Shown: positions 6,383-14,026 of the stretch, in pieces | Position numbering within the stretch: position 1 is the first letter of the stretch | Layout of the letters: each line of letters opens with the position of its first letter | Origin: Chitinophagales bacterium | GTDB lineage: Bacteria > Bacteroidota > Bacteroidia > Chitinophagales > BACL12 | Direction of reading: 5' to 3' | Assembly (NCBI GenBank): GCA_014380545.1 | Contig: JACMJP010000468.1 | Span: 1 to 15,023 of the forward strand | Length of the DNA stretch: 15,023 nucleotides | Made by a program: the position numbers and the translations under genes | The notes under the pieces: generated by a model | Told to the model about the DNA's origin: nothing | The model's input: the letters and a program-made list of their open reading frames with translations, nothing else | Database searches by the model: none

Positions 6383-8980
6383 TTATTTCACTATATCCTG
6401 CAATTCTTTTAATTTCATCAAAGCTTCAATAGGCGAGAGTGAATTAATATCAATATTTTGCAGTATTTCTTTTATTTTAATTAAAGTGGGGTCATCCATG
6501 CTGAACATATTTAACTGGTAAGTTTGATTTTTTATTTTCTGCAGTTTGTTTTTAATATCAGTACCAATATGTTTTTCTTCAAGTTCTTTTAAAATTTCGT
6601 TCGCCCTGTTCACGATCTGGTTTGGCATACCAGCCATTTTTGCAACATGAATCCCAAAACTGTGTTTACTTCCGCCCTGCTGTAATTTGCGCAGAAAAAT
6701 AACTTTATTTCCCGCTTCTTTTGTGCTTACATGATAGTTTTTAATGCGCTCAAATTTATTTTCCAGTTCAATGAGTTCATGATAATGTGTAGCAAATAAT
6801 GTTTTTGGTTTTGTAATTGGATTATTATGTAAATACTCGCATAAGCTCCATGCAATGGATATTCCATCATACGTTGAAGTGCCTCTTCCAATTTCATCTA
6901 ATAGAATTAAACTGCGGTTACTGATATTATTCATGATACTTGCTGTTTCATTCATTTCCACCATAAATGTGGATTCACCTGAAGAAATATTATCACTCGC
7001 ACCTACTCTTGTAAATATTTTATCAACCAAGCCAATTTTCGCCTCTGCGGCAGGAACAAAACTTCCCATCTGCGCCATCAAAACAATTAAGGCAGTTTGC
7101 CTGAGTAATGCAGATTTACCAGCCATGTTCGGGCCCGTTATAATTATGATTTGTTGTTCATCAATATCTAAAAAAATATCATTGGGGATATACATTTCAC
7201 CTACAGGTAAATGTTGTTCAATAACAGGGTGCCTTCCTTCTTTTATATCGATAGCAAAATCTTCCGTAATAATGGGCTTGCGGTAATTATGCTGCAATGC
7301 AATAGTAGAAAAATTTAATAAAACATCAAGCCTTGCGATAATTCCTGCATTTAATTGTATCGGGTGAACATATTCATTCAATGCAAAAATGAGCAGGTCA
7401 TAAATTTTTTGCTCGAGGGTAATTATTTTTTCTTCTGCGCCAAGAATTTTTTCTTCATATTCTTTTAATAAGGGCGTTATAAATCTTTCTCCGCTGGTGA
7501 GCGTTTGTTTTCTTATCCAATCCAAAGGAACAGCATCTTTATATTTATTGGTTACTTCAAGATAATAACCGAACACATTATTAAATCCGATTTTTAAACT
7601 TGGAATGTTTGTACGTAAAATTTCATCCTGCTGCAGTTTTAGTAAAAAATCTTTCCCACTTGTTCCTATCGCTCTTAATTCATCTAAATCTGCATTGATT
7701 CCAGGTTTAATTAACCCGCCTTTATTTATTTGTGCAGGCGGATCTTCCAAAATCTCTTCATCAATTTTCTTTTTTATGAATTCGCATAAATTAATTTGAT
7801 CGCCAAATTTTTTTAAGTGGCTATTATCAGAATTTATTAAAACATCTTTCAGGTTTTTTAAAGCATGTAATGCACGATTTAATTGTAATACCTCTCTTGG
7901 ATTTATTTTTTGTAATGATACCTTAGAGATAATTCTTTCAAGATCTCCTATAGTTTTTAATGCAGACGAAATCGTTTTACTTAATTCAACATCTTTTATT
8001 AAATACTCCACAATATCAAGCCTCGCCTCAATAGCTTGTTTCTCTTTCAAAGGCATAATGATCCATCGCTTTAAAAGTCTTGTTCCCATGGGTGTTGTGG
8101 TATGATCCAATACTTTGAACAACGAACTTCCTTCTTCATTAAGAGAGTTAATTAATTCCAGATTTCTTATCGTAAATCTGTCGAGCCACACAAATTGTTC
8201 TTCTGTTAATCTTGAAACAGAAGTAATATGACCGAGATTATTATGTTCAGTATCTCCTAAATAATGAATAGTTGCACCTGCAGCAATAATTGCGGCATAC
8301 ATATCTTCAACACCAAAACCTTTTAAAGATGTTGTGCCGAAATGTGTTAATAATTTTTCTTTTGTGTAGTCATCAGAAAATATCCAGTCATCCAATCCAT
8401 ACACATAAAATTTATTCCCTAATAACTCTTTAAAATGTTTAACCTGGTTTTTAGCAAGAATAATTTCAGATGGTTTTAAACTGTGTAATAGTTTTTCTAT
8501 CAGATCAGTTTTCCCCTGTGCAACAAAAAATTCCCCAGTAGAAATATCTAAAAAGCTTATTCCGGTCATTTCTTTCATATTAAAATAACCTGCTAAATAA
8601 TTATTGCTCTTGGTGTCGAGCATTTTATCATTTGTTGCAACACCCGGAGTAATTAATTCTGTAACACCTCTTTTCACAATGGTCTTTACCATTTTCGGGT
8701 CTTCCAGCTGCTCACATATTGCAACACGAAAACCTGCCCTAACTAATTTAGGTAAATAAGAATCCAATGCATGATACGGAAAACCTGCAAGCTCAACATG
8801 CGTTGCTGAACCATTTGCCCTTTTTGTTAAAACAATACCCAAGACTTTTGATGCAGTAATTGCATCCTGCGAAAATGTTTCATAAAAATCACCCACCCGG
8901 AATAATAAAATCGCATCAGGATATTTTGCCTTGATGCGATTATATTGGCCCATTAAGGGTGTTTCTTTTACCGGATTCAT
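6383..8980 (-). CDS. mutS: DNA mismatch repair protein MutS
   Basis: Complete MutS of 865 residues from ATG 8980. MutS recognises mispaired bases and small loops and, with ATP, recruits MutL. The mismatch-reading motif GDFYETF is at about 30-36 (Phe wedge and Glu). The ATPase has Walker A GPNMAGKS (616-623), the signature region SSGESTFMVEM, Walker B LILLDEIGRGTSTYDG (691-706) and FATHYHEL. The C-terminus carries QLNMF at 822-826, a good beta-clamp-binding motif, and SPIEALMKLKELQDIV, the usual tetramerisation helix pair. The frame can be extended by ten codons to a TTG at 9010, but the ATG start gives the family-typical spacing to the FYETF motif. A TAnnTTTG-like box (TATCTTTG, 8994-8987) lies directly upstream of that ATG and would give an almost leaderless mRNA. 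It is monocistronic. Confidence 0.98.
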   Translation of the reverse strand: MNPVKETPLMGQYNRIKAKYPDAILLFRVGDFYETFSQDAITASKVLGIVLTKRANGSATHVELAGFPYHALDSYLPKLVRAGFRVAICEQLEDPKMVKTIVKRGVTELITPGVATNDKMLDTKSNNYLAGYFNMKEMTGISFLDISTGEFFVAQGKTDLIEKLLHSLKPSEIILAKNQVKHFKELLGNKFYVYGLDDWIFSDDYTKEKLLTHFGTTSLKGFGVEDMYAAIIAAGATIHYLGDTEHNNLGHITSVSRLTEEQFVWLDRFTIRNLELINSLNEEGSSLFKVLDHTTTPMGTRLLKRWIIMPLKEKQAIEARLDIVEYLIKDVELSKTISSALKTIGDLERIISKVSLQKINPREVLQLNRALHALKNLKDVLINSDNSHLKKFGDQINLCEFIKKKIDEEILEDPPAQINKGGLIKPGINADLDELRAIGTSGKDFLLKLQQDEILRTNIPSLKIGFNNVFGYYLEVTNKYKDAVPLDWIRKQTLTSGERFITPLLKEYEEKILGAEEKIITLEQKIYDLLIFALNEYVHPIQLNAGIIARLDVLLNFSTIALQHNYRKPIITEDFAIDIKEGRHPVIEQHLPVGEMYIPNDIFLDIDEQQIIIITGPNMAGKSALLRQTALIVLMAQMGSFVPAAEAKIGLVDKIFTRVGASDNISSGESTFMVEMNETASIMNNISNRSLILLDEIGRGTSTYDGISIAWSLCEYLHNNPITKPKTLFATHYHELIELENKFERIKNYHVSTKEAGNKVIFLRKLQQGGSKHSFGIHVAKMAGMPNQIVNRANEILKELEEKHIGTDIKNKLQKIKNQTYQLNMFSMDDPTLIKIKEILQNIDINSLSPIEALMKLKELQDIVK

Positions 8981-9010
8981 TGCGGGCAAAGATAAAAGCA
9001 AATCGGGCAA

Positions 9011-9342
9011 TTAGATGGTTAGCTCTTATAGTAGAGTATGATCTAATATTTATGAAGTTGAATAAATGTATGCCGGATATCCTGTAACAAAACAGGTTTG
9101 TTTGATAATATGAACACAAGGTGACATATTATTCAATTGAGATGGTAAAATAAAATCAATTTTATTATTCAAACATTCATATAATAAGCACTTTTAGAAA
9201 ACTGTCAAATTGATCTATCGTAAGTTGCAGATAAATTTCCCCGTCACAGGAAATTAAAATAAGAAAGTGCTTTTGAAAAAAATAAAAAAATTTTGAAGCA
9301 CCTGCACCGCTTCAATATACTTTTACAACAGAACCACAATTT
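9011..9342. other. 332-base divergent intergenic region with nested inverted repeats
   Basis: The region lies between divergent mutS and the NHL-repeat gene, and no coding frame is supported. It contains AAGCACTTT (9186-9194) and its exact inverse AAAGTGCTT (9264-9272), enclosing a 7-bp hairpin AATTTCC (9234-9240) / GGAAATT (9249-9255). A weak 5-bp hairpin CCTGT/ACAGG lies at 9081-9096. Confidence 0.55.
9293..9325 (+). promoter_or_regulatory. Candidate promoter of the NHL-repeat gene
   Basis: A TTG (9293-9295) is followed 22 bases later by TACTTTTA (9318-9325), which differs from TAnnTTTG in the last base. It would place the transcript start about 12 bases upstream of ATG 9343. The match is imperfect. 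Confidence 0.3.
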
Positions 9343-11658
9343 ATGAAACAAGCACACACACTTGTATTAGCTCTGCTATGCCTTTGCTTTTACACACAAG
9401 CTTACTCTCAGTCCATAGTAACATCATTTGTAGGCATTGGCGGTCATGGATATAACGGTGATAATATTTCTGCCAAAACAGCTAAACTTTATAAGCCTAT
9501 CGGAATTCAGCTTGATAAGCATGGTAATTTATATTTCTGCGATAATATGAATAACCGTATAAGAAAAGTAGATACATCAGGTGTTATTACAACTGTTGCA
9601 GGAAGCGGTATTAAAGGATTTTCAGGTAACGGCGGATTAGCCACTGAGGCTAAAATAAATCAGCCCATGAGTGTTTTAGTAGATGCAGAAGGGAATTTTT
9701 ATTTCTCTGACCTTAATAATAATACTGTGTGGTATGTTGATGCAGTAACAAATATTATCTCTATTGTTGCCGGGACAGGAATTTCAGGATATAACGGTGA
9801 TAATATTGCTGCAAATACGGCTCAATTAAGCTCACCCGGCGGATTATGTTTGGATGCTTCAGGTAATTTATATATTGCTGATCACAGCAATAACCGCATC
9901 AGAAAAATAAATAAAGAGACAGGTATTATTTCAACGATAGCAGGAACAGAAGGATATTTATTTAATGGTGATGATATTGCTGCTACAGAAGCTACGCTTT
10001 ATTCGCCTACAGGATTAGAATTTGACCCTGACAGCAATATCGTAATTTCAGATCACGGACACCACAGGCTTAGAAGAGTTGACCGTGAAACTGGAATCAT
10101 TACAACAATTGCCGGTAACGGAATAAATACATTTTCAGGCGATGGAGGTTTGGCTACGGAAGCACAAATTGCATTTCCAAGTCATTTAGAATTTGACCCG
10201 AACGGGAATTTATATTTTGCAGATCATGGTAATTTTAGAATAAGAAAGATAGACAGGCTTACAGGCATTATTTCAACAGTAGCAGGAACAGGATATGCCG
10301 GTAATAATGGCGATAGTTTAAGTCCACTGCTCACAAATCTTTCGGCGCCCTGGGATATTGATTTTGACGCAGCAGGAAATTTAATTGTTTCAGAAATATC
10401 AGTTTCCAAAGTGAGAAAAATCTCGAATGTATTTGTGTGTTCTATGCCTGTAATGCCTGTTCTTGAAACTGAGGTTGCGAATGTTTGCGAAAATTCAGAA
10501 ATTCATATCAGTTTATCAGGAGGATCATTAGGTGATGCTGAAAACTGGAAATGGTATGAAGGAAGTTGTGATGGTACTGAAATAGGAACAGGCACATCTA
10601 TAAATTATAATACAACCCAAAGTACAGTACAAATTTATGTGAAGGCAGTGGGCGGATGTGTAAATGAATCCATTTGTTCTGTTATTGAGATTGACCCTAT
10701 TCCGCAGCAAATTTATTTTGAAGATAATGATGGTGATGGATACGGAAACGGAATTATATCAATTAGCAGTTGCTCACCGCTTCTTTCCGGTTATGTATTA
10801 AATGCATCTGATTGCGATGATACTGATCTTTTAATTCATCCTTCGGGATATGAAATATGTAATTCAATTGATGATGATTGTAATGGTATTACAGACGAGA
10901 ACCTTTATACTGATATTACTGCATCAACATTTACATTGTGTTCCGGAAATTCATCGACCTTGCAAACAACAAGCATGAGCGGATATACTTACAAATGGTT
11001 TAAGAATAATATTGAGATCAGCAATGTAGTAACAAATAGTTATAATGCATCGGCTGCAGGTAATTATAAAGTGCAGGCAAATTCACCGGAGGGATGCAGT
11101 TCTACTTCAGTTGAAATAACTATTACAATGAATCAGCCCCCGGCAATAAAAATAACGACGCCTAACGGAACAAATATTTGTGGCAATGCTTCGGTGAAAT
11201 TAAAGGCAACAAATAAAACGGGGTATAGCTGGCAATGGTATTTGAACGATGAAGTTATTAACGGAGCAACAAAGTCGCAATACACAGCAAAAACTGCGGG
11301 TACTTATAAATGCAGTGTTTCCACCTCCGAAGGTTGTTCAAAATTTTCATCAAATGTTTTGGTTACAAATTCATGCAAGGTTAGTGAAGAAACAGAAATG
11401 GAAAATGGAGTGGTTAAAATATATCCAAACCCCGCATCAGAAGAATTTACAATCAGCTTATCAGAAAATATTACAATGGATAATGGAAGAGTTGAAATAT
11501 ACAATATGCAGGGAATGAAAATAACTGAACAATATTTTAATGCATCAGGAACAAAAAATACTTTCACAATTCAATTACCTGACAACACAGCAGCAGGAAT
11601 TCATCTTGTAAAAATTTATGCTGATAAAGAATACAACGAAAGGATAATAATTATGTAA
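9343..11658 (+). CDS. NHL-repeat T9SS cargo protein with MopE-like and Ig-like domains
   Basis: A 771-residue secreted protein. The signal peptide is MKQAHTLVLALLCLCFYTQA up to about Ser22. Six NHL repeats of about 56 residues (about 24-361) share the pattern TVAGxGxxGxxGD...AxxAxLxxPxG...D.xGNLYxADxxNxRIRK, forming a six-bladed propeller. Residues 370-450 are an Ig/PKD-like beta domain with cysteines. EDNDGDGYGNG (460-470) and ASDCDDTD...EICNSIDDDCNGITDEN (488-520) match the MopE-like putative metal-binding motif, likely calcium-stabilised. Two Ig-like repeats (about 525-597 and 600-677) each carry paired Cys and a YxWxxNN/YSWQWYLND core. The C-terminus from VKIYPNPASEEFTISLS (691) to NERIIIM is a type-A T9SS sorting domain, so the protein is exported through the outer membrane and anchored or released. 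Its ligand is unknown. Confidence 0.9.
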   Translation: MKQAHTLVLALLCLCFYTQAYSQSIVTSFVGIGGHGYNGDNISAKTAKLYKPIGIQLDKHGNLYFCDNMNNRIRKVDTSGVITTVAGSGIKGFSGNGGLATEAKINQPMSVLVDAEGNFYFSDLNNNTVWYVDAVTNIISIVAGTGISGYNGDNIAANTAQLSSPGGLCLDASGNLYIADHSNNRIRKINKETGIISTIAGTEGYLFNGDDIAATEATLYSPTGLEFDPDSNIVISDHGHHRLRRVDRETGIITTIAGNGINTFSGDGGLATEAQIAFPSHLEFDPNGNLYFADHGNFRIRKIDRLTGIISTVAGTGYAGNNGDSLSPLLTNLSAPWDIDFDAAGNLIVSEISVSKVRKISNVFVCSMPVMPVLETEVANVCENSEIHISLSGGSLGDAENWKWYEGSCDGTEIGTGTSINYNTTQSTVQIYVKAVGGCVNESICSVIEIDPIPQQIYFEDNDGDGYGNGIISISSCSPLLSGYVLNASDCDDTDLLIHPSGYEICNSIDDDCNGITDENLYTDITASTFTLCSGNSSTLQTTSMSGYTYKWFKNNIEISNVVTNSYNASAAGNYKVQANSPEGCSSTSVEITITMNQPPAIKITTPNGTNICGNASVKLKATNKTGYSWQWYLNDEVINGATKSQYTAKTAGTYKCSVSTSEGCSKFSSNVLVTNSCKVSEETEMENGVVKIYPNPASEEFTISLSENITMDNGRVEIYNMQGMKITEQYFNASGTKNTFTIQLPDNTAAGIHLVKIYADKEYNERIIIM

Positions 11659-11678
11659 ACCTCTTTTTCAATTTGTGG

Positions 11679-11720
11679 ATACCGGAAAATTATTTTATAA
11701 ATAGTTTCCGGTATTTTTAT
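11679..11720 (+). terminator. Intrinsic terminator after the NHL-repeat gene
   Basis: A perfect 10-bp stem ATACCGGAAA (11679-11688) / TTTCCGGTAT (11705-11714) with a 16-base AT-rich loop is followed by TTTTAT. It begins 20 bases after the stop codon at 11656-11658. It also separates this gene from the convergent ankyrin gene. Confidence 0.85.
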
Positions 11721-11741
11721 TTAGTATAATTCGAGAATATA

Positions 11742-12257
11742 TTATTCAACGTATTGTAATTGAAGTTTTGTTTCTTTTGCACCTAATGATTCAAGATATT
11801 CTTTTACTTCGAGTGCATTTGTTTCGCCTTGTATTGCATGATGCAGCGGAGTGAACCCATGCGGTCCTTTCATATTAATGAGAAAAGGATATAATTGAAG
11901 CATGTTTTTTACAAGATCCGTTTTTCCCATCAGGCAACAGGTTAAAAAATTCATTTGTGCTCCATTCTCTAACAGGTAATTTACTAATTCAATATAGCCG
12001 ACATGACTTGCTGCACCAAGAGCAGTTTCAAAATCGCCACCACCCCAATCCCATGCAGCGTTTAATAAGGTTGGATATTGCTTATGCATTTCAACAACTC
12101 TTGTAATATCCCGGTGAGATGTTCCAACAAACTCCTTTACGAGTTCGTTTTTCAACTGTGGCTTTTCATCTTTTGCTGCATAAACTTTAAATGGATTTAA
12201 AAGAAGTGCTGATGTTCCTGTTATACCTGAAACGATAAATTTTTTTCTTGAGATCAT
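11742..12257 (-). CDS. Exported ankyrin-repeat protein with a Tat-like signal
   Basis: A 171-residue protein starting at ATG 12257. The N-terminus SRKKFIVSGITGTSALLL resembles a twin-arginine signal with an Arg-Lys pair, and KVYAA offers a cleavage site near residue 28, so export to the periplasm is likely. Ankyrin repeats are visible at about 74-103 (DFETALGAASHVGYIELVNY followed by LLENGA), 104-133 (a degenerate copy, LTCCLMGKTDLVKNMLQLYP) and 134-163 (GFTPLHHAIQGE). The GFTPLHHA consensus is unmistakable. Such short exported ankyrin proteins occur in Bacteroidota, often as binding partners or inhibitors of periplasmic enzymes, but no partner is indicated here. It is separated from the next upstream minus-strand gene by 198 bases and probably has its own promoter. 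Confidence 0.85.
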   Translation of the reverse strand: MISRKKFIVSGITGTSALLLNPFKVYAAKDEKPQLKNELVKEFVGTSHRDITRVVEMHKQYPTLLNAAWDWGGGDFETALGAASHVGYIELVNYLLENGAQMNFLTCCLMGKTDLVKNMLQLYPFLINMKGPHGFTPLHHAIQGETNALEVKEYLESLGAKETKLQLQYVE

Positions 12258-12277
12258 AAAAATGCTTTTTGGCTGAT

Positions 12278-12285
12278 CAAATTTA
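12278..12285 (-). promoter_or_regulatory. Candidate -7 box of the ankyrin-repeat gene
   Basis: On the minus strand this reads TAAATTTG, a perfect TAnnTTTG, 20 bases before the ATG at 12257. It implies a leader of about 15 bases. No TTG -33 box was found at the usual spacing. Confidence 0.4.
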
Positions 12286-12455
12286 AATGTGAATTAAAGA
12301 CAGTGCTGTTAAATCAGATTAATATCTGTTAATGTGCGAATTGAACGATTTTTTATTTTGCGTAGCTAAACTGTGAAACTGCCTGCTTAAATAAGATATT
12401 GCGTAGGTCAGTTGTTGTCTTTCGTTCATTTTTCATTGAATATCTCTGGTATTAA

Positions 12456-12971
12456 TCAATCCGGCAACACTGTAATATTTTCTGAAGTAACATAGTTGCT
12501 GTAATTCCCGTTGCGGTCTTTTATGTGGATCTTAAACTGAACGGTTTCTGATGCGTTGGTATCATCAATCATAATTGTGTTATCTAATTTCACATTTAAT
12601 ATTCCTTGTATTGTAATATCAGAACCTTCGGGTGCAAGCAGCGGAACATAATATTGCTGCACGGTAAATATTCTTGAATCAGTAATAAATAAACTCATAC
12701 TGTCGGGGTTTGCATAGCCAATGTCACCATCGCCATCCTGGTAAAATATTTCAAAGATGACGCTGTCTTCGTATTCAGTAACAGTAGTTGCAGAAACAGA
12801 ACGCAATTCAATATAGGGTGTATCGCTTATGATGGGATTAGGTTCGTTTTCAATTGGTTCTTTATTGCATGCATTAAATGAAAGAGATAATATAATAAGG
12901 ATAAAAAGATACGCTGATACAAAAGAGAACCTGTGCTTCAAATCCATTAATAAGAGTTCTTTTTTTATCAT
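12456..12971 (-). CDS. Lipoprotein of unknown function with a DGDGDIG motif
   Basis: A 171-residue lipoprotein. Basic residues then a hydrophobic segment (SAYLFILIILSLSFNAC) end in a lipobox with the acylated Cys at position 35. The mature part is beta-rich. FYQDGDGDIGYANPDS matches a motif common in small Bacteroidota lipoproteins, where the Asp cluster probably binds calcium. The C-terminal strand VQFKIHIKDRNGNYSNYVTS resembles an Ig/fibronectin-like fold. ATG 12971 overlaps the stop of the upstream heme-motif lipoprotein gene by four bases (ATGA), which implies translational coupling and supports that start; an internal ATG at 12947 would shorten the signal peptide to a more ordinary length. 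It is the last gene of the probable operon. Its function is unknown, but it likely works with the upstream lipoprotein. Confidence 0.8.
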   Translation of the reverse strand: MIKKELLLMDLKHRFSFVSAYLFILIILSLSFNACNKEPIENEPNPIISDTPYIELRSVSATTVTEYEDSVIFEIFYQDGDGDIGYANPDSMSLFITDSRIFTVQQYYVPLLAPEGSDITIQGILNVKLDNTIMIDDTNASETVQFKIHIKDRNGNYSNYVTSENITVLPD

Positions 12972-13951
12972 TCAACAATAAATGAAAAATAAGTGATGAG
13001 ATAAGGATTAGTTCCGTTATCGGGGATTTCAGTTGGATCCGGATGATCCCAGTCTTTTAAATAAAAGCGGATGAAATAAATTTCGCCGGGAATATAATCG
13101 CCTGTATTAAATGTAAAATGATGATAGTACCATGATGTATATGCGGGGTCCCAATAAAGCGGACCAATAAAGGGTTCGTCAGCTGCTTCTTCTTCCATAT
13201 CAAATTCATCATACACTGAAAAATCATAACCTTCTGCAGAAATTCTTGCTTTATTATAAGAAAATACATGACCCCAATAAAAATTGCTGTCCATATCAAA
13301 GTCATAACCGCTAAACCATATTTCAATATCCGTATCATCAGGTAATAACATAGGTGAAACAAAACTCATCCTATTATCATCTATTCGTGTTCCGAGTGTA
13401 TCATTTATATAAGCAATAAAACCAGCACTATTTGGTAAAGTATAATCCGGAAGGGCAGGAGAGTTACCCATAACATCAGGGGCACCATTTTGTATCCAGT
13501 CAATTATTTTTTGTCTTTCTGCAGGGTATAATGTATCATACAAAGGCATTCTTCCGAGTGTTGCATCATCTGTTGTAATTCTTTCATATAACCATGAATG
13601 TGTAGTATCTCCCGGCAAAACACGGAAAGTAAAAGTTTCATCCTCATCGTTTTTAACTACAGGATGATATACCAGTGTATTATATGCACTTTGCACCGTT
13701 CTGAAATCCGGTTCAAAACTCCCGTCATGACATGCGGGCACTGCACATGTAGGTTTAAAAATATATGTATGCAAACCAAGAAAACTTGCAGAATCAATTT
13801 CAATATCATCTATTACACCATCATCCCCTGTAATTGTATCAAAAGGATTAAATACATCCACATCAGGATCTATTCTGATAATATCTTCCTTGCATGAATG
13901 GATAATTATTGCTGCAAGAAAAAAGATTGCTATGATGATTTTATTCTTCAA
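12968..13951 (-). CDS. Lipoprotein with cytochrome-c-like CX4CH domain, TTG start
   Basis: A 327-residue lipoprotein. The signal MKNKIIIAIFFLAAIIIHSC places the acylated Cys at 20; the following KED fits the Bacteroidota lipoprotein export signal, so surface exposure is possible. Residues 66-75 (FKPTCAVPACH) give a CX4CH heme-c-like site (Cys69, Cys74, His75), and GRMP at 133-136 with AERQKIIDWIQNGAP offers a distal Met, as in the planctomycete-type cytochrome-c-like domain. The C-terminal 180 residues are beta-rich and unassigned. The start codon is TTG: an in-frame TAA lies six bases upstream and the first internal Met is far downstream in GRMP, so no ATG start could keep the signal peptide. 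The gene lies 75 bases after the hydrolase gene and overlaps the next gene by ATGA. Heme attachment is inferred, not shown. Confidence 0.75.
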   Translation of the reverse strand: MKNKIIIAIFFLAAIIIHSCKEDIIRIDPDVDVFNPFDTITGDDGVIDDIEIDSASFLGLHTYIFKPTCAVPACHDGSFEPDFRTVQSAYNTLVYHPVVKNDEDETFTFRVLPGDTTHSWLYERITTDDATLGRMPLYDTLYPAERQKIIDWIQNGAPDVMGNSPALPDYTLPNSAGFIAYINDTLGTRIDDNRMSFVSPMLLPDDTDIEIWFSGYDFDMDSNFYWGHVFSYNKARISAEGYDFSVYDEFDMEEEAADEPFIGPLYWDPAYTSWYYHHFTFNTGDYIPGEIYFIRFYLKDWDHPDPTEIPDNGTNPYLITYFSFIVE

Positions 13952-13978
13952 AATTTACGATTGACAATTATTTTTGAT

Positions 13979-13993
13979 TTATTTATTTTTCAT
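13979..13993 (-). other. Four-codon mini-ORF behind a purine-rich tract
   Basis: On the minus strand ATG AAA AAT AAA TAA (MKNK-stop) follows a purine-rich tract (14030-13994) with several GGAG elements, 28 bases before the TTG start of the lipoprotein gene, whose own first residues are also MKNK. It may be a leader mini-cistron or a relic of a former ATG start. It may also be fortuitous. Confidence 0.2.
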
Positions 13994-14026
13994 TTCTCCT
14001 TCCTGCTTGCTCCTTTCTCCTCTTTC

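Noticed and set aside
6855..7286. 143-codon plus-strand frame inside mutS
   Set aside because: Antisense to the MutS ATPase region, whose motifs are all intact.
6383..9010. Use of the TTG at 9010 as the mutS start
   Set aside because: The ATG at 8980 gives normal MutS spacing to the FYETF motif, and the extra ten residues are not family-like.
9081..9096. Hairpin CCTGT/ACAGG followed by TTTGTTT
   Set aside because: A 5-bp stem is too weak for a terminator, and no gene ends there on the plus strand.
12358..12406. Direct repeat TTGCGTAG at 12358-12365 and 12399-12406
   Set aside because: Only two 8-base copies; too short to support a regulatory site or array.
12319..12429. 36-codon minus-strand frame beginning MNERQQLTYAISYLSRQF, with a second overlapping open frame from the ATG at 12448
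   Set aside because: Two frames are open over the same short AT-rich intergenic stretch and neither has supporting context; not listed as a gene.
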